This document shows positions 56,811 through 64,000 of a stretch of DNA of 64,000 bases, in pieces. The notes beneath the pieces were generated by a model that was not told the DNA's origin, searched no databases, and saw only the letters and a program-made list of their open reading frames with translations. The position numbers and the translations under genes were made by a program. Every line of letters begins with the position of its first letter. Positions within the stretch are counted from its first letter, which is position 1. This DNA is from Rhodococcus rhodochrous (GTDB taxonomy: Bacteria > Actinomycetota > Actinomycetes > Mycobacteriales > Mycobacteriaceae), in the NCBI RefSeq assembly GCF_900187265.1, contig NZ_LT906450.1, positions 5,013,444-5,077,443 on the forward strand, given 5' to 3'.

Positions 56811-57938
56811 ATGACGGTCACCGGTTCGACCACGCGACAGCAACGCATCCTCGCACTCGACGTGGCCCGGGGGATCGCCATCCTCGGCACGTTCGCCGCC
56901 AATGTCTGGATCTTCACCGACCCCGCCGGCTTCGTCGGCTATCTCGACTCGATCGGCACCGATCCGTGGCCTCAACGCATCCTCATGCAACTCGCGCAGG
57001 GAAAGTTCCTCGCATTGCTCACCCTGATGTTCGGGATCGGCCTGGCCGTGCAGGCGGCGTCCGCGCAGCGAGCGGGGCGGCCGTGGCCCGGCGGTTACCG
57101 GGTACGCGCCGCCCTGCTCCTCGTCGACGGGCTCGCGCACTACCTGCTCGTCGCCGAGTTCGACATCCTCATGGGATACGCGCTGACATCCATGATCGTG
57201 TGCGGACTGGTGATCTCCTCCCGTCGTGTGCGGCTGTGGGTCGCGGGGACCGCCGTCGCCGTGCACGCGCTGGCCGTGACCGCGCTCGTCGTGGCACTCG
57301 CCGGTTCACCGTCGAATCCGGAGACCCCCGAGCTGACCACCGCCACCTGGTGGGACATGGTCGTCTTCCGCGTGGACAACGCCGCGGCGTTCCGCGCCGA
57401 GGTGATCTTCGTGATCCCGATGACGGTCGCGCTGTTCCTGACCGGCGCCGCCCTGTATTCGGCCGGTCTGTTCGACAGCAGAGGCGCGGTGCTGCGCCGA
57501 CGGCTCATGGTGATCGGGGCGATCGCAGCACCGCTCGACCTCGCCGTGGGTCTGTTCGGCGGTGCCGCAGGTGTATTCGCAGCGCGCTACGGCATTGCCC
57601 CGTTCGTCGCCCTCGGACTGTTGGCGTGGATCGCCCACTTCTACATCGACAGGTCCACGACCGGCACGGTCGGCACTGCCTGTGAACGCATCGGGCGCAC
57701 CGCCCTGAGCTGCTACATCCTGCAGAACATCGTCGCGTCGGTGCTCTGCTACGACTGGGGACTCGGCCTGGCGAAGGCCGTGGACCCCGACATGCGGGTC
57801 CCGTTCACGATCGCCGTGTACATCACCGTGGGAGCGGTGATGGTCGTCGGATCCCGTTGGTGGCTCGGCCGATTCCGTCAGGGACCGGTCGAATGGGTGT
57901 GGCGGGCATCCTACGAGCGGCTGACGGAACGTCGCTGA
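56811..57938 (+). CDS. DUF418 family membrane protein
   Basis: A 375-residue protein with about nine helices, opening with [24 protein letters not shown] (the acyltransferase-3/DUF418 entry motif DxxRGxAIxG) and the DUF418 end ([22 protein letters not shown]... [20 protein letters not shown]). The function is unknown. The start is most likely the ATG at 56811 with GGTGAG upstream; an in-frame ATG lies at 56799. The gap 56638-56798 shows no gene. Confidence 0.83.
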   Translation: MTVTGSTTRQQRILALDVARGIAILGTFAANVWIFTDPAGFVGYLDSIGTDPWPQRILMQLAQGKFLALLTLMFGIGLAVQAASAQRAGRPWPGGYRVRAALLLVDGLAHYLLVAEFDILMGYALTSMIVCGLVISSRRVRLWVAGTAVAVHALAVTALVVALAGSPSNPETPELTTATWWDMVVFRVDNAAAFRAEVIFVIPMTVALFLTGAALYSAGLFDSRGAVLRRRLMVIGAIAAPLDLAVGLFGGAAGVFAARYGIAPFVALGLLAWIAHFYIDRSTTGTVGTACERIGRTALSCYILQNIVASVLCYDWGLGLAKAVDPDMRVPFTIAVYITVGAVMVVGSRWWLGRFRQGPVEWVWRASYERLTERR

Positions 57939-58063
57939 TGTGTCGTGGCCGCCTCGTGGAGGTCTGCCGCTCGGTCACGGATTCGACGCCCTCACCGGTG
58001 AGTACGGCGATATGTTCGACGAAGGCACGATCCGTCCCCGAACATCTACCGACCGGAGGCAAG

Positions 58064-58387
58064 ATGATCTTCATCGTGGTCCGTTTCAAGGTGAAGCCCG
58101 AGTATCAGAACAACTGGCTCGAGACCACCGCGGAGTTCACCGAGGCGACTCGCAGCGAACCGGGGAACCTGTGGTTCGACTGGTCGCGCAGCGTGGACGA
58201 TCCGTCCGAGTTCGTTCTCGTCGAGGCGTTCCGCGACGGGGACGCCGGAGCCGAGCATGTGGAGTCCGATCACTTCCGCAAGGGACTCGACGCGATGCGG
58301 CCGGCGCTGGTCGAGACCCCGCGCATCCTCAACACGGAGATTCCGGGCACCGAGTGGGGCCGGATGGGTGAACTGCAGATCGACTGA
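58064..58387 (+). CDS. ABM-domain protein (putative quinol monooxygenase)
   Basis: A 107-residue ferredoxin-like dimeric barrel: [78 protein letters not shown] pattern, with the typical Trp/His residues of YgiN-like antibiotic-biosynthesis monooxygenases. Small and probably cofactor-free; the substrate is unknown. The ATG at 58064 has GGAGG eight bases upstream. A strong hairpin starts 7 bp after the stop. Confidence 0.82.
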   Translation: MIFIVVRFKVKPEYQNNWLETTAEFTEATRSEPGNLWFDWSRSVDDPSEFVLVEAFRDGDAGAEHVESDHFRKGLDAMRPALVETPRILNTEIPGTEWGRMGELQID

Positions 58388-58394
58388 TCGATCG

Positions 58395-58457
58395 CATCGA
58401 GACCGACGTCGTGTGCGAGATCCGGCGAGGATTTCGCACACGACGTCGGTCTCGATG
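58395..58457. terminator. Perfect 24-bp hairpin terminator
   Basis: The 24 bases at 58395-58418 pair perfectly with 58434-58457, and an inner ATCC/GGAT adds 4 bp with one mismatch. It begins 7 bp after the ABM gene stop and 128 bp before the ligase start. No U-tract. The stem is longer than usual for a terminator; a terminator is still the simplest reading. Confidence 0.7.
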
Positions 58458-58585
58458 TGCGCCCATAGGTTTATCCTAACGTTTCGTACGGCTGCAGGTC
58501 TTTGTGGCAGCAGTCACGGTCGTGATCGACTGGACCGGCGTGGACGGCATGTCCGCGCGCCGGCCGTGTCGATCAGGAGCGTGAT

Positions 58586-60151
58586 GTGAGCGAGTTGCAC
58601 CTTCCCAACCGAATCCGGCAGTTGGCAGTCGAACATCCGGATCGTGCGGCGGTCAGCTCCGGCGGAACGACACTCACCTACTCCGAGTTCGACGCGCTCA
58701 CCAACCGGGTCGCCTCGGCACTCGCGACCGTTCCGGCGACGTCCAAGCGCATCGGCGCGCTGCTGCGCATGGGCCTGCCCGGTGCGGCCTCGTTCGTCGG
58801 CTGCGCCAAGGCCGGGTTGGTCTTCACCCCGCTCAACTGGCGTCTGAATCCGGGCGAGATCGCCGACATCGCCGACGACGCGCAGCTCGACGTCCTGATC
58901 GTCGAGGACGAGTTCGCCGCATCCGCCCGCGCTGCGGCCGCAGTCCTGCCCGACGCGCAGATCGTTGTGGTCGGCGACGCCTCCACCGTTCCCGGCGCAC
59001 GCTCGTGGGACGATCTCGTCGCCTCCGGTGACGACATCGACCCCGGCTTCGGCGACGACCCGCGGACCGAGGTGCTGCAGCTCTACACCTCGGGCACCAC
59101 CGGACGCCCCAAAGGTGTTGTGGCGACGCATCACAACCTGTTCAACGAACCGCGGAACTTCGCGCTGTACGAGTTCACCGAGGACTCGGTGTCCCTCGAC
59201 GCGCTTCCCCTGTTCCACATCGCCGGCGCCGGCTGGATGAGCACGACCCTGTCGGCGGGACTGCACCTGGTGCTGCTCGGCGAGATGCGCCCGAACCTCG
59301 TGGCGGCAGCCATCTCCGAGCACGGCATCACCCACGCCTTCCTCGTGCCGTCGGTGATCACCATGCTCGTCGAGATGCCCGACCTGTCGGACTACGACCT
59401 GTCGACGCTCCGCCTGGTGGCCTACGGCGCCTCCCCCATCACGCCCACCCAGCTCGCCCGCGCCATGGACACCCTCGGCTGCCGTTTCGTGCAGCGCTAC
59501 GGCATGACCGAGACGATGGGTGCCCTCACCGCCCTGCGCGCCGACGACCACGATCCGCACGGATCCCGTTCGTACCTGCTGCGTTCGGCCGGTTCACCGC
59601 TGCCCGGCGTCGAGGTCGAGATCCGCGACATCGCCACGGGCGAACCGCTTCCCGGCGGGCAGACCGGCGAGATCGTCTGCCGGTCGCGGAACAACACGTC
59701 GGGTTACTGGCGTCGCGACGCCGAGAACGCGGCCCTGTTCACGGCCGACGGTTTCCTGCGCACCGGCGACGCCGGACACATCGACTCCGACGGCTATCTC
59801 TTCGTCACCGATCGCGTGAAGGACATGATCATCTCGGGTGGCGAGAACGTCTACCCCATCGAGGTCGAATCCGTCCTGTCCGAACACCCGGCCGTCGCCG
59901 AGGTCGCCGTCGTCGGTGTGCCCGACGACCGTTGGGGCGAGGCCGTCACCGCCGTCGTGCGGGTCGCGCCGGGCGCATCCCGCCCGACCGAGGACGAACT
60001 CCTCCAGTTCACGGTGGAGCGACTCGCGTCCTACAAGAAGCCCCGGCACATCCACTTCGTCGACGAACTGCCCCGCAACGCGAGCGGAAAGATCCTCAAG
60101 CGCACACTGCGCAACGAGTTCGCTCCCGTGCAGGAGGGAACGACACCATGA
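58586..60151 (+). CDS. Acyl-CoA ligase (AMP-forming)
   Basis: A 521-residue ANL-superfamily ligase: LYTSGTTGRPKGVVATHHN, ITHAFLVPSVITMLVEMPDL, RYGMTETMGALTAL, DGFLRTGDAGHIDSDGYLFVTDRVKDMIISGGENVYPIEVE and ELPRNASGKILKRTLR with the catalytic lysine. It activates a medium/long or branched fatty acid. The start is GTG at 58586 with AGGAGC upstream. It overlaps the MBL gene by 4 bp and leads an operon with two enoyl-CoA hydratase genes. Confidence 0.92.
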   Translation: MSELHLPNRIRQLAVEHPDRAAVSSGGTTLTYSEFDALTNRVASALATVPATSKRIGALLRMGLPGAASFVGCAKAGLVFTPLNWRLNPGEIADIADDAQLDVLIVEDEFAASARAAAAVLPDAQIVVVGDASTVPGARSWDDLVASGDDIDPGFGDDPRTEVLQLYTSGTTGRPKGVVATHHNLFNEPRNFALYEFTEDSVSLDALPLFHIAGAGWMSTTLSAGLHLVLLGEMRPNLVAAAISEHGITHAFLVPSVITMLVEMPDLSDYDLSTLRLVAYGASPITPTQLARAMDTLGCRFVQRYGMTETMGALTALRADDHDPHGSRSYLLRSAGSPLPGVEVEIRDIATGEPLPGGQTGEIVCRSRNNTSGYWRRDAENAALFTADGFLRTGDAGHIDSDGYLFVTDRVKDMIISGGENVYPIEVESVLSEHPAVAEVAVVGVPDDRWGEAVTAVVRVAPGASRPTEDELLQFTVERLASYKKPRHIHFVDELPRNASGKILKRTLRNEFAPVQEGTTP

Positions 60152-61212
60152 TCGTCACCGAGGACCTCGGCACCGTCCAGCGCGAAGCATGGGCCGCCGG
60201 AGTACTGCCGCCCGTCGAAGAAGTGCGTCCGGGACTGTGGTCGATCCCGGTCCCGATGCCGAATAACCCACTGCGGTACGTACTCTCGTACGCACTCGCA
60301 CTCGACGACGGCCTCGCCCTGATCGATCTCGGTATGGACACCGAGGAGTCGTGGGACACCCTCGTCGCCGGTGTCGCCTCGACCGGCCACCACATCACCG
60401 ACGTGCGCTACGCGGCGATCACCCACCTGCATCCCGACCATTTCGGCCTGGCACCCCGTCTGAAGGAGACGACCGGCGCCGTCATCGCGATGCACGCCGC
60501 CGACGCCGCCGCCCTCGGGCACTTCACCCCGGCGGACGTCGCCGCCGACAAGGAAGCATGGCGTGTGGACCTCACCGGACTCGGTGCGCCGCCCGAGGTC
60601 GTCGAGGCCGCCCGCTTCGAACTCGTCCGCTTCCCCCGGGGTGAGAGCGCCGATGTCGTTCTCGCTCAAGGCGATCGACTCGATCTGCCCGGGTGGAACA
60701 TCGAAGCGGTGTGGACGCCCGGCCACACGCCCGGGCACCTCGCCTTCGTCGACCGCGACCGCGACCTGCTGTTCAGCGGCGACCACATGCTCCCGCGCAT
60801 CAGCCCCAACATCTCCTCGGGCCCCGGCGAACTGGGCGACCCGCTGCACCGCTACCTGCTGTCGCTGCATGCGACGACGGCTCTGCCGGACTGCGAGGTG
60901 CTGCCCGCCCACGAGTACCGGTTCCGCGGAGTCACCGAACGCGCACGCCAACTCATGGACCACCACGAGGTCCGTCTCGACGAGATCCGCGATGCCGTCG
61001 CGTCCCGGCCCGAGTCGACGGCGTGGGAGATCACGACCCGCGTCACGTGGTCGCGTCCTATCGACGTGATGGATCCCCGGCTGCAGCGACTCGCCGTCCG
61101 CGAGACCCAGGCCCATCTGCTCGTTCTCGCCGATCGAGGCGACATCCGTTCCGACGGTGGAACTCCCGCCCGCTGGACTCTCTCCGCTCCGACCCATACG
61201 AAGGAAAACTGA
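60148..61212 (+). CDS. MBL-fold metallo-hydrolase
   Basis: A 354-residue metallo-beta-lactamase fold protein. Metal motif THLHPDHFG at 92-100 (H93, H95, D97, H98), then TPGHTPGHLAFVDRDRDLLFSGDHML and the C-terminal LPAHEYRFRG. There is a helical C-terminal extension. Likely a thioesterase or lactonase in the acyl-CoA pathway of its operon; the substrate is not known. ATG overlaps the ligase stop by 4 bp. Confidence 0.87.
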   Translation: MIVTEDLGTVQREAWAAGVLPPVEEVRPGLWSIPVPMPNNPLRYVLSYALALDDGLALIDLGMDTEESWDTLVAGVASTGHHITDVRYAAITHLHPDHFGLAPRLKETTGAVIAMHAADAAALGHFTPADVAADKEAWRVDLTGLGAPPEVVEAARFELVRFPRGESADVVLAQGDRLDLPGWNIEAVWTPGHTPGHLAFVDRDRDLLFSGDHMLPRISPNISSGPGELGDPLHRYLLSLHATTALPDCEVLPAHEYRFRGVTERARQLMDHHEVRLDEIRDAVASRPESTAWEITTRVTWSRPIDVMDPRLQRLAVRETQAHLLVLADRGDIRSDGGTPARWTLSAPTHTKEN

Positions 61213-61213
61213 C

Positions 61214-61975
61214 ATGAGCGTTGTCCTCACCGAATTCGCCGACGGCGTCGCGGTGTTCACCCTCAACCGCCCCGAGGCCAAGAACGCCGTGAACCTGGAG
61301 GTCTCGGAGGCGCTGGCCGCGGCCATCGACGAGTTCGAGGCACGCCCCGACCTGACCATCGGCATCCTCACCGGTGCCGGCGGAACGTTCTGCGCTGGAA
61401 TGGACCTGAAGGCGTTCGCACGCGGGGAGCGCCCGTCGATCCCCGGCCGCGGTTTCGGTGGCCTCACCGAGGCACCGCCGAGCAAGCCGCTCATCGCCGC
61501 CGTCGAGGGCTGGGCCCTGGCCGGTGGATGCGAGCTCGCCCTGTCCGCCGACCTGATCGTCGCGTCGCGCGAAGCGAAGTTCGGTATCCCCGAGGTCAAG
61601 CGCGGACTCGCCGCGGCGGCCGGCGGCCTGCTGCGCCTGCCGAAGATCCTCCCCTACCCGCTCGCGATGGAGCTGGCCATCACCGGTGACCCGCTCACCG
61701 CCGAGGTCGCCCACCAGCACGGCCTGGTCAACCGCGTCACCGAGCCCGGTGAAGCACTCACCGTGGCAAAGGAACTCGCTGCCCGCGTCGCGGCGAACGG
61801 CCCCCTCGCCGTCAAGGCCACCAAGCAGGTCGTCGCGATGGCCGCCAACTACACCGACCCCGACGCCTTCGTCGCGCAGCGCAAGTTCATCGACCCGGTC
61901 TTCGCGTCGGCCGACGCCAAGGAAGGCGCTCGGGCGTTCGCCGAGAAGCGCGCACCGGTCTGGAAGGGCGAGTAG
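61214..61975 (+). CDS. Enoyl-CoA hydratase (crotonase family), first of two
   Basis: A 253-residue crotonase: TLNRPEAKNAVNLEVSEAL, GGTFCAGMDLKAFARGE, EGWALAGGCELALSADLIVASREAKFGIPEVKRGLAAAAGG (both oxyanion glycines and the GIPEVK loop with Glu), FIDPVFASADAKEGARAFAEKRAPVWKG at the end. The two catalytic Glu positions of hydratases look occupied. ATG at 61214 follows the MBL stop by 1 bp, with AAGGAAAAC upstream. Probably in one operon with the ligase. Confidence 0.9.
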   Translation: MSVVLTEFADGVAVFTLNRPEAKNAVNLEVSEALAAAIDEFEARPDLTIGILTGAGGTFCAGMDLKAFARGERPSIPGRGFGGLTEAPPSKPLIAAVEGWALAGGCELALSADLIVASREAKFGIPEVKRGLAAAAGGLLRLPKILPYPLAMELAITGDPLTAEVAHQHGLVNRVTEPGEALTVAKELAARVAANGPLAVKATKQVVAMAANYTDPDAFVAQRKFIDPVFASADAKEGARAFAEKRAPVWKGE

Positions 61976-61977
61976 GA

Positions 61978-62772
61978 ATGTCGGACGTGCTGGTCGCGCA
62001 GGACGGCTCGGTCGCCACGATCACGCTGAGCCGACCGGAGCGCAAGAACGCGATGACGGTCGAAGCATGGCGGTCGTTGCGTGAGACGTTCGGTGCGCTC
62101 CAGCACGACGACTCCGTCCGCGCCGTGATCCTCACCGGCGCCGGTGGCGACTTCTGCACCGGTGCCGACATGGAGCGGCGCGACTCCACCCATCCCCTCG
62201 ACCGCATGCGGGAGATCAACGCGACGGCGCTCGCCGTCGCGGAGTTCTCGAAGCCGCTGATCGCGCAGGTCGAGGGGTATGCGGTGGGCGCCGGATGGAA
62301 CATGGCGCTGCTGTGCGACGTGGTTGTCGCCTCCCGCACCGCGAAGTTCAGTCAGATCTTCGCGCGGCGCGGACTGTCGGTCGACTTCGGCGGGTCGTGG
62401 ATCCTGCCGCGCCTCGTGGGATTGCACCAGGCGAAGCGTCTGGTCATGCTCGCCGACATCGTGAGCGCCGAGGAAGCGTACGGCTTGGGTCTGGTGACCG
62501 AGCTCGTCGAACCCGAGGCTCTCGCCGGTCGCGCCGCCGAACTGGCCGCACGTCTCGCCGCCGCCCCGCCGGTCGCGGTGAGCATGTCGGCGCGAATGCT
62601 CGAGCAGGGCTCGTCGCTCACACTCCGCGAGGCACTCGAGAACGAGGCCCGTTCGCAGGCGGTCAACCACGCCACCGACGCCCCCGATGCGATGCGCGCC
62701 TTCGTCGAGAAACGCGAGCCGTCGTTCACCGGCGGATGGCGGGTGCCGCGCCCGGTCGACACCCCTTCCTGA
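61978..62772 (+). CDS. Enoyl-CoA hydratase/isomerase family protein, second of two
   Basis: A 264-residue crotonase: TLSRPERKNAMTVEAWRSL, GAGGDFCTGADMERRD, EGYAVGAGWNMALLCDVVVASRTAKFSQIFARRGLSVDFGGSWILPRLVG. Where hydratases have Glu in the second block this protein has GAGWNMAL, and the loop is FARRGLSVDFGG, so it is more likely an isomerase or other crotonase activity. It starts 2 bp after the preceding stop. Confidence 0.87.
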   Translation: MSDVLVAQDGSVATITLSRPERKNAMTVEAWRSLRETFGALQHDDSVRAVILTGAGGDFCTGADMERRDSTHPLDRMREINATALAVAEFSKPLIAQVEGYAVGAGWNMALLCDVVVASRTAKFSQIFARRGLSVDFGGSWILPRLVGLHQAKRLVMLADIVSAEEAYGLGLVTELVEPEALAGRAAELAARLAAAPPVAVSMSARMLEQGSSLTLREALENEARSQAVNHATDAPDAMRAFVEKREPSFTGGWRVPRPVDTPS

Positions 62773-62816
62773 CGGTTACGTGCGGGGCGATTCGGGGCGT
62801 CACCTACGATAATCGG

Positions 62817-63686
62817 GTGGACTTGCACCTCGTGACCTATTTCGTGGCCGTCGTCGACCACGGCGGGATCACGAAAGCCGCTCAGGCACTTTATATTTCG
62901 CAGCCGTCGTTGTCGCAGGCCATCCGTACCCTCGAACGACGCCTCGACACGACCCTGTTCGACCGCACCGGCCGACGGCTCACCCTCACCGAGGACGGCC
63001 GCGTCCTCGAGGTCGCCGCGCGCCGCATCCTGGCCGACGTCGAGCGGGCGAAACAGAAGGTCGCGGCGGTGCGCGACCTCGAGGCCGGCCGCGTCGAGAT
63101 CGTCACCTTCGCGACGTTCTCGATCCATCCCGTCATCGAGTTCGTCCAGCGCTTCCGTCAGCGCTACCCCAACCTGACCGTGCGGGTGAACGACGCGGAA
63201 GGACCTCCCGGAGTGCATGCGGCGCTGCGTCGCGGCGAGGCGGAGATCGGCATCACCGACCTGTCGGTCGAGCACGCCGGCATGATCACCGTCCCGGTCC
63301 TCGAGCAGGAGATGGTGCTCGCGCTGCACCCCGACCTCGCCGCCGACGTCCCCGACCCCGTCACCCGGGCGCAGGTCCGCGACTTCCCGCTGGTCCTCGA
63401 CCTCGGCTCCCGCGCGAGTGCCGCGCGCACCGGTGAACTGCTCGGCGAGCAGAACGTCGTCGTCGACTGCGCCAACCAGGCCGCCCTGTGGCAGTTCGTC
63501 GAGCGTGGCACCGCCGGGACGATCGTTCCGCGTCGCGTCGCTGAGAAACAGATCCCCGGTGCCGTCGTCCGGCCGCTGGACCCACCGTTCCGTCGTCCGG
63601 TCGGGCTGGTGATGCGACCCGGCGATCTGTCCCCCGCTGCCGCCGCATTCGTGGCGACCACCACCGGCACCCCCTGGGAAGCGTGA
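62817..63686 (+). CDS. LysR-family transcriptional regulator
   Basis: A 289-residue LysR regulator: LVTYFVAVVDHGGITKAAQALYISQPSLSQAIRTLERRLDTTLFDRTGRRLTLTEDG (HTH) and a substrate-binding domain (LEAGRVEIVTFATFSIHPVIEFVQRFRQRYPNLTVRV). TACGAT at 62805-62810 ends 6 bp before the GTG, so the mRNA is probably leaderless and the GTG at 62817 is the start. It follows the hydratase genes by 44 bp and may regulate that operon. Confidence 0.87.
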   Translation: MDLHLVTYFVAVVDHGGITKAAQALYISQPSLSQAIRTLERRLDTTLFDRTGRRLTLTEDGRVLEVAARRILADVERAKQKVAAVRDLEAGRVEIVTFATFSIHPVIEFVQRFRQRYPNLTVRVNDAEGPPGVHAALRRGEAEIGITDLSVEHAGMITVPVLEQEMVLALHPDLAADVPDPVTRAQVRDFPLVLDLGSRASAARTGELLGEQNVVVDCANQAALWQFVERGTAGTIVPRRVAEKQIPGAVVRPLDPPFRRPVGLVMRPGDLSPAAAAFVATTTGTPWEA

Positions 63687-63690
63687 CGAC

Positions 63691-64000
63691 ATGGAGTTCC
63701 GTCAGGTCGAGTACTTCCTCGCCGTCGTGGAGAACGACGGCATCAACGGCGCGGCCGCCGAGCTCGGCGTCGCCCAGCCCACCGTCTCCCAGGCGCTGCG
63801 CAGCCTCGAGCGCGAGCTGGGCGTGCAGCTGTTCCACCGCATCGGGCGCGGCATGGTGCTCACCGCGGCGGGCAAGGCGCTGATCGGTCCGAGCCGGCAG
63901 ATCCTCCGCGATGTGAACGCGGTCGAGGAGCTGCTCACCGTGTCGACGACCGAGGTGACGGGTCGCCTGGATCTGATGGTCTTCCCCGCCCTGGCGACCG
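63691..64000 (+). CDS. LysR-family transcriptional regulator, 3'-partial
   Basis: The first 103 residues of a second LysR protein: EFRQVEYFLAVVENDGINGAAAELGVAQPTVSQALRSLERELGVQLFHRIGRGMVLTAAG, then the linker helix and TTEVTGRLDLMVFPALAT. It starts 4 bp after the previous LysR stop at the ATG at 63691 and is cut by the window end. The two HTH regions are only moderately alike, so this is probably an old tandem pair, not a recent duplication. Confidence 0.9.
   Translation, partial: MEFRQVEYFLAVVENDGINGAAAELGVAQPTVSQALRSLERELGVQLFHRIGRGMVLTAAGKALIGPSRQILRDVNAVEELLTVSTTEVTGRLDLMVFPALAT

Overview
The window is high-GC DNA with actinobacterial habits throughout: many GTG/TTG starts, 4-bp ATGA/GTGA overlaps, GGAGG-type ribosome sites, an Lsr2 nucleoid protein, an F420/PPOX and a Ddn-like enzyme, many acyl-CoA dehydrogenases and enoyl-CoA hydratases, and a GT87 mannosyltransferase. 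The protein set fits Rhodococcus or a close relative in Mycobacteriales; this placement comes from recognising protein families, not from a marker gene. I see no rRNA, tRNA or CRISPR array.

Layout. 1-5.6 kb: GT87 glycosyltransferase, an azlCD exporter pair, an M50-type membrane protease, and leuA with a leucine leader peptide and a pseudoknot-capable attenuator, divergent from a GntR regulator. 5.6-14 kb: a truncated DUF1016 gene between 48-bp direct repeats, a fused double acyl-CoA dehydrogenase, an enoyl-CoA hydratase, an NMO/quinone-reductase-like flavoenzyme, a second GntR regulator, a cyclase, a thioesterase and a nucleoside hydrolase. 14-20.8 kb: lsr2, a FUSC exporter divergent from a MarR regulator, and small housekeeping or stress genes. 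20.8-30.2 kb: a catabolic block (acyl-CoA dehydrogenase, SCP2-like protein, alpha/beta hydrolase, AMP ligase in a fully overlapping operon; TetR regulator; SnoaL-like protein, DUF485 and a sodium:solute symporter; phosphotransferase). Two similar TetR-type operator candidates link the degradative operon with the uptake operon.

30.2-44 kb is an accessory, defence-type island: a PIN/HTH toxin-antitoxin pair, an IS3 element with frameshift signals, an unusually AT-rich small membrane-protein gene, a NYN-domain gene overlapping a gene of unknown function, a second unknown gene (427 aa), an IS5 element with TTA target duplications, and an IS21 element with CCCGA target duplications. The IS21 element splits a small ORF in frame, and that ORF ends 4 bp before an ApeA-like HEPN antiphage gene. 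Beyond it lie the end of a second IS21-type element, a decapitated sigma-factor gene and an aminoglycoside-nucleotidyltransferase-like gene.

44.3-56.1 kb: a Ddn-like reductase, then a large Ter stress cluster. On the minus strand are a TerA-like gene, a DUF475 (TerC-like) membrane gene and terD, separated by strong hairpins. On the plus strand, tightly coupled, are a helical protein, an HpcH/HpaI (citrate-lyase-like) enzyme, a TRSP-type phosphoribosyltransferase, a StiP-like protein, a HAD phosphatase, a double-TerD protein and a TerD protein fused to a degenerate FtsK-like domain. Comparative genomics has predicted that such modules make a nucleoside-like metabolite in stress responses.

56.1-64 kb: PPOX, DUF418 and ABM-domain genes, a perfect 24-bp hairpin, then a ligase - MBL hydrolase - two enoyl-CoA hydratases operon followed by two LysR regulator genes, the second cut by the window end.
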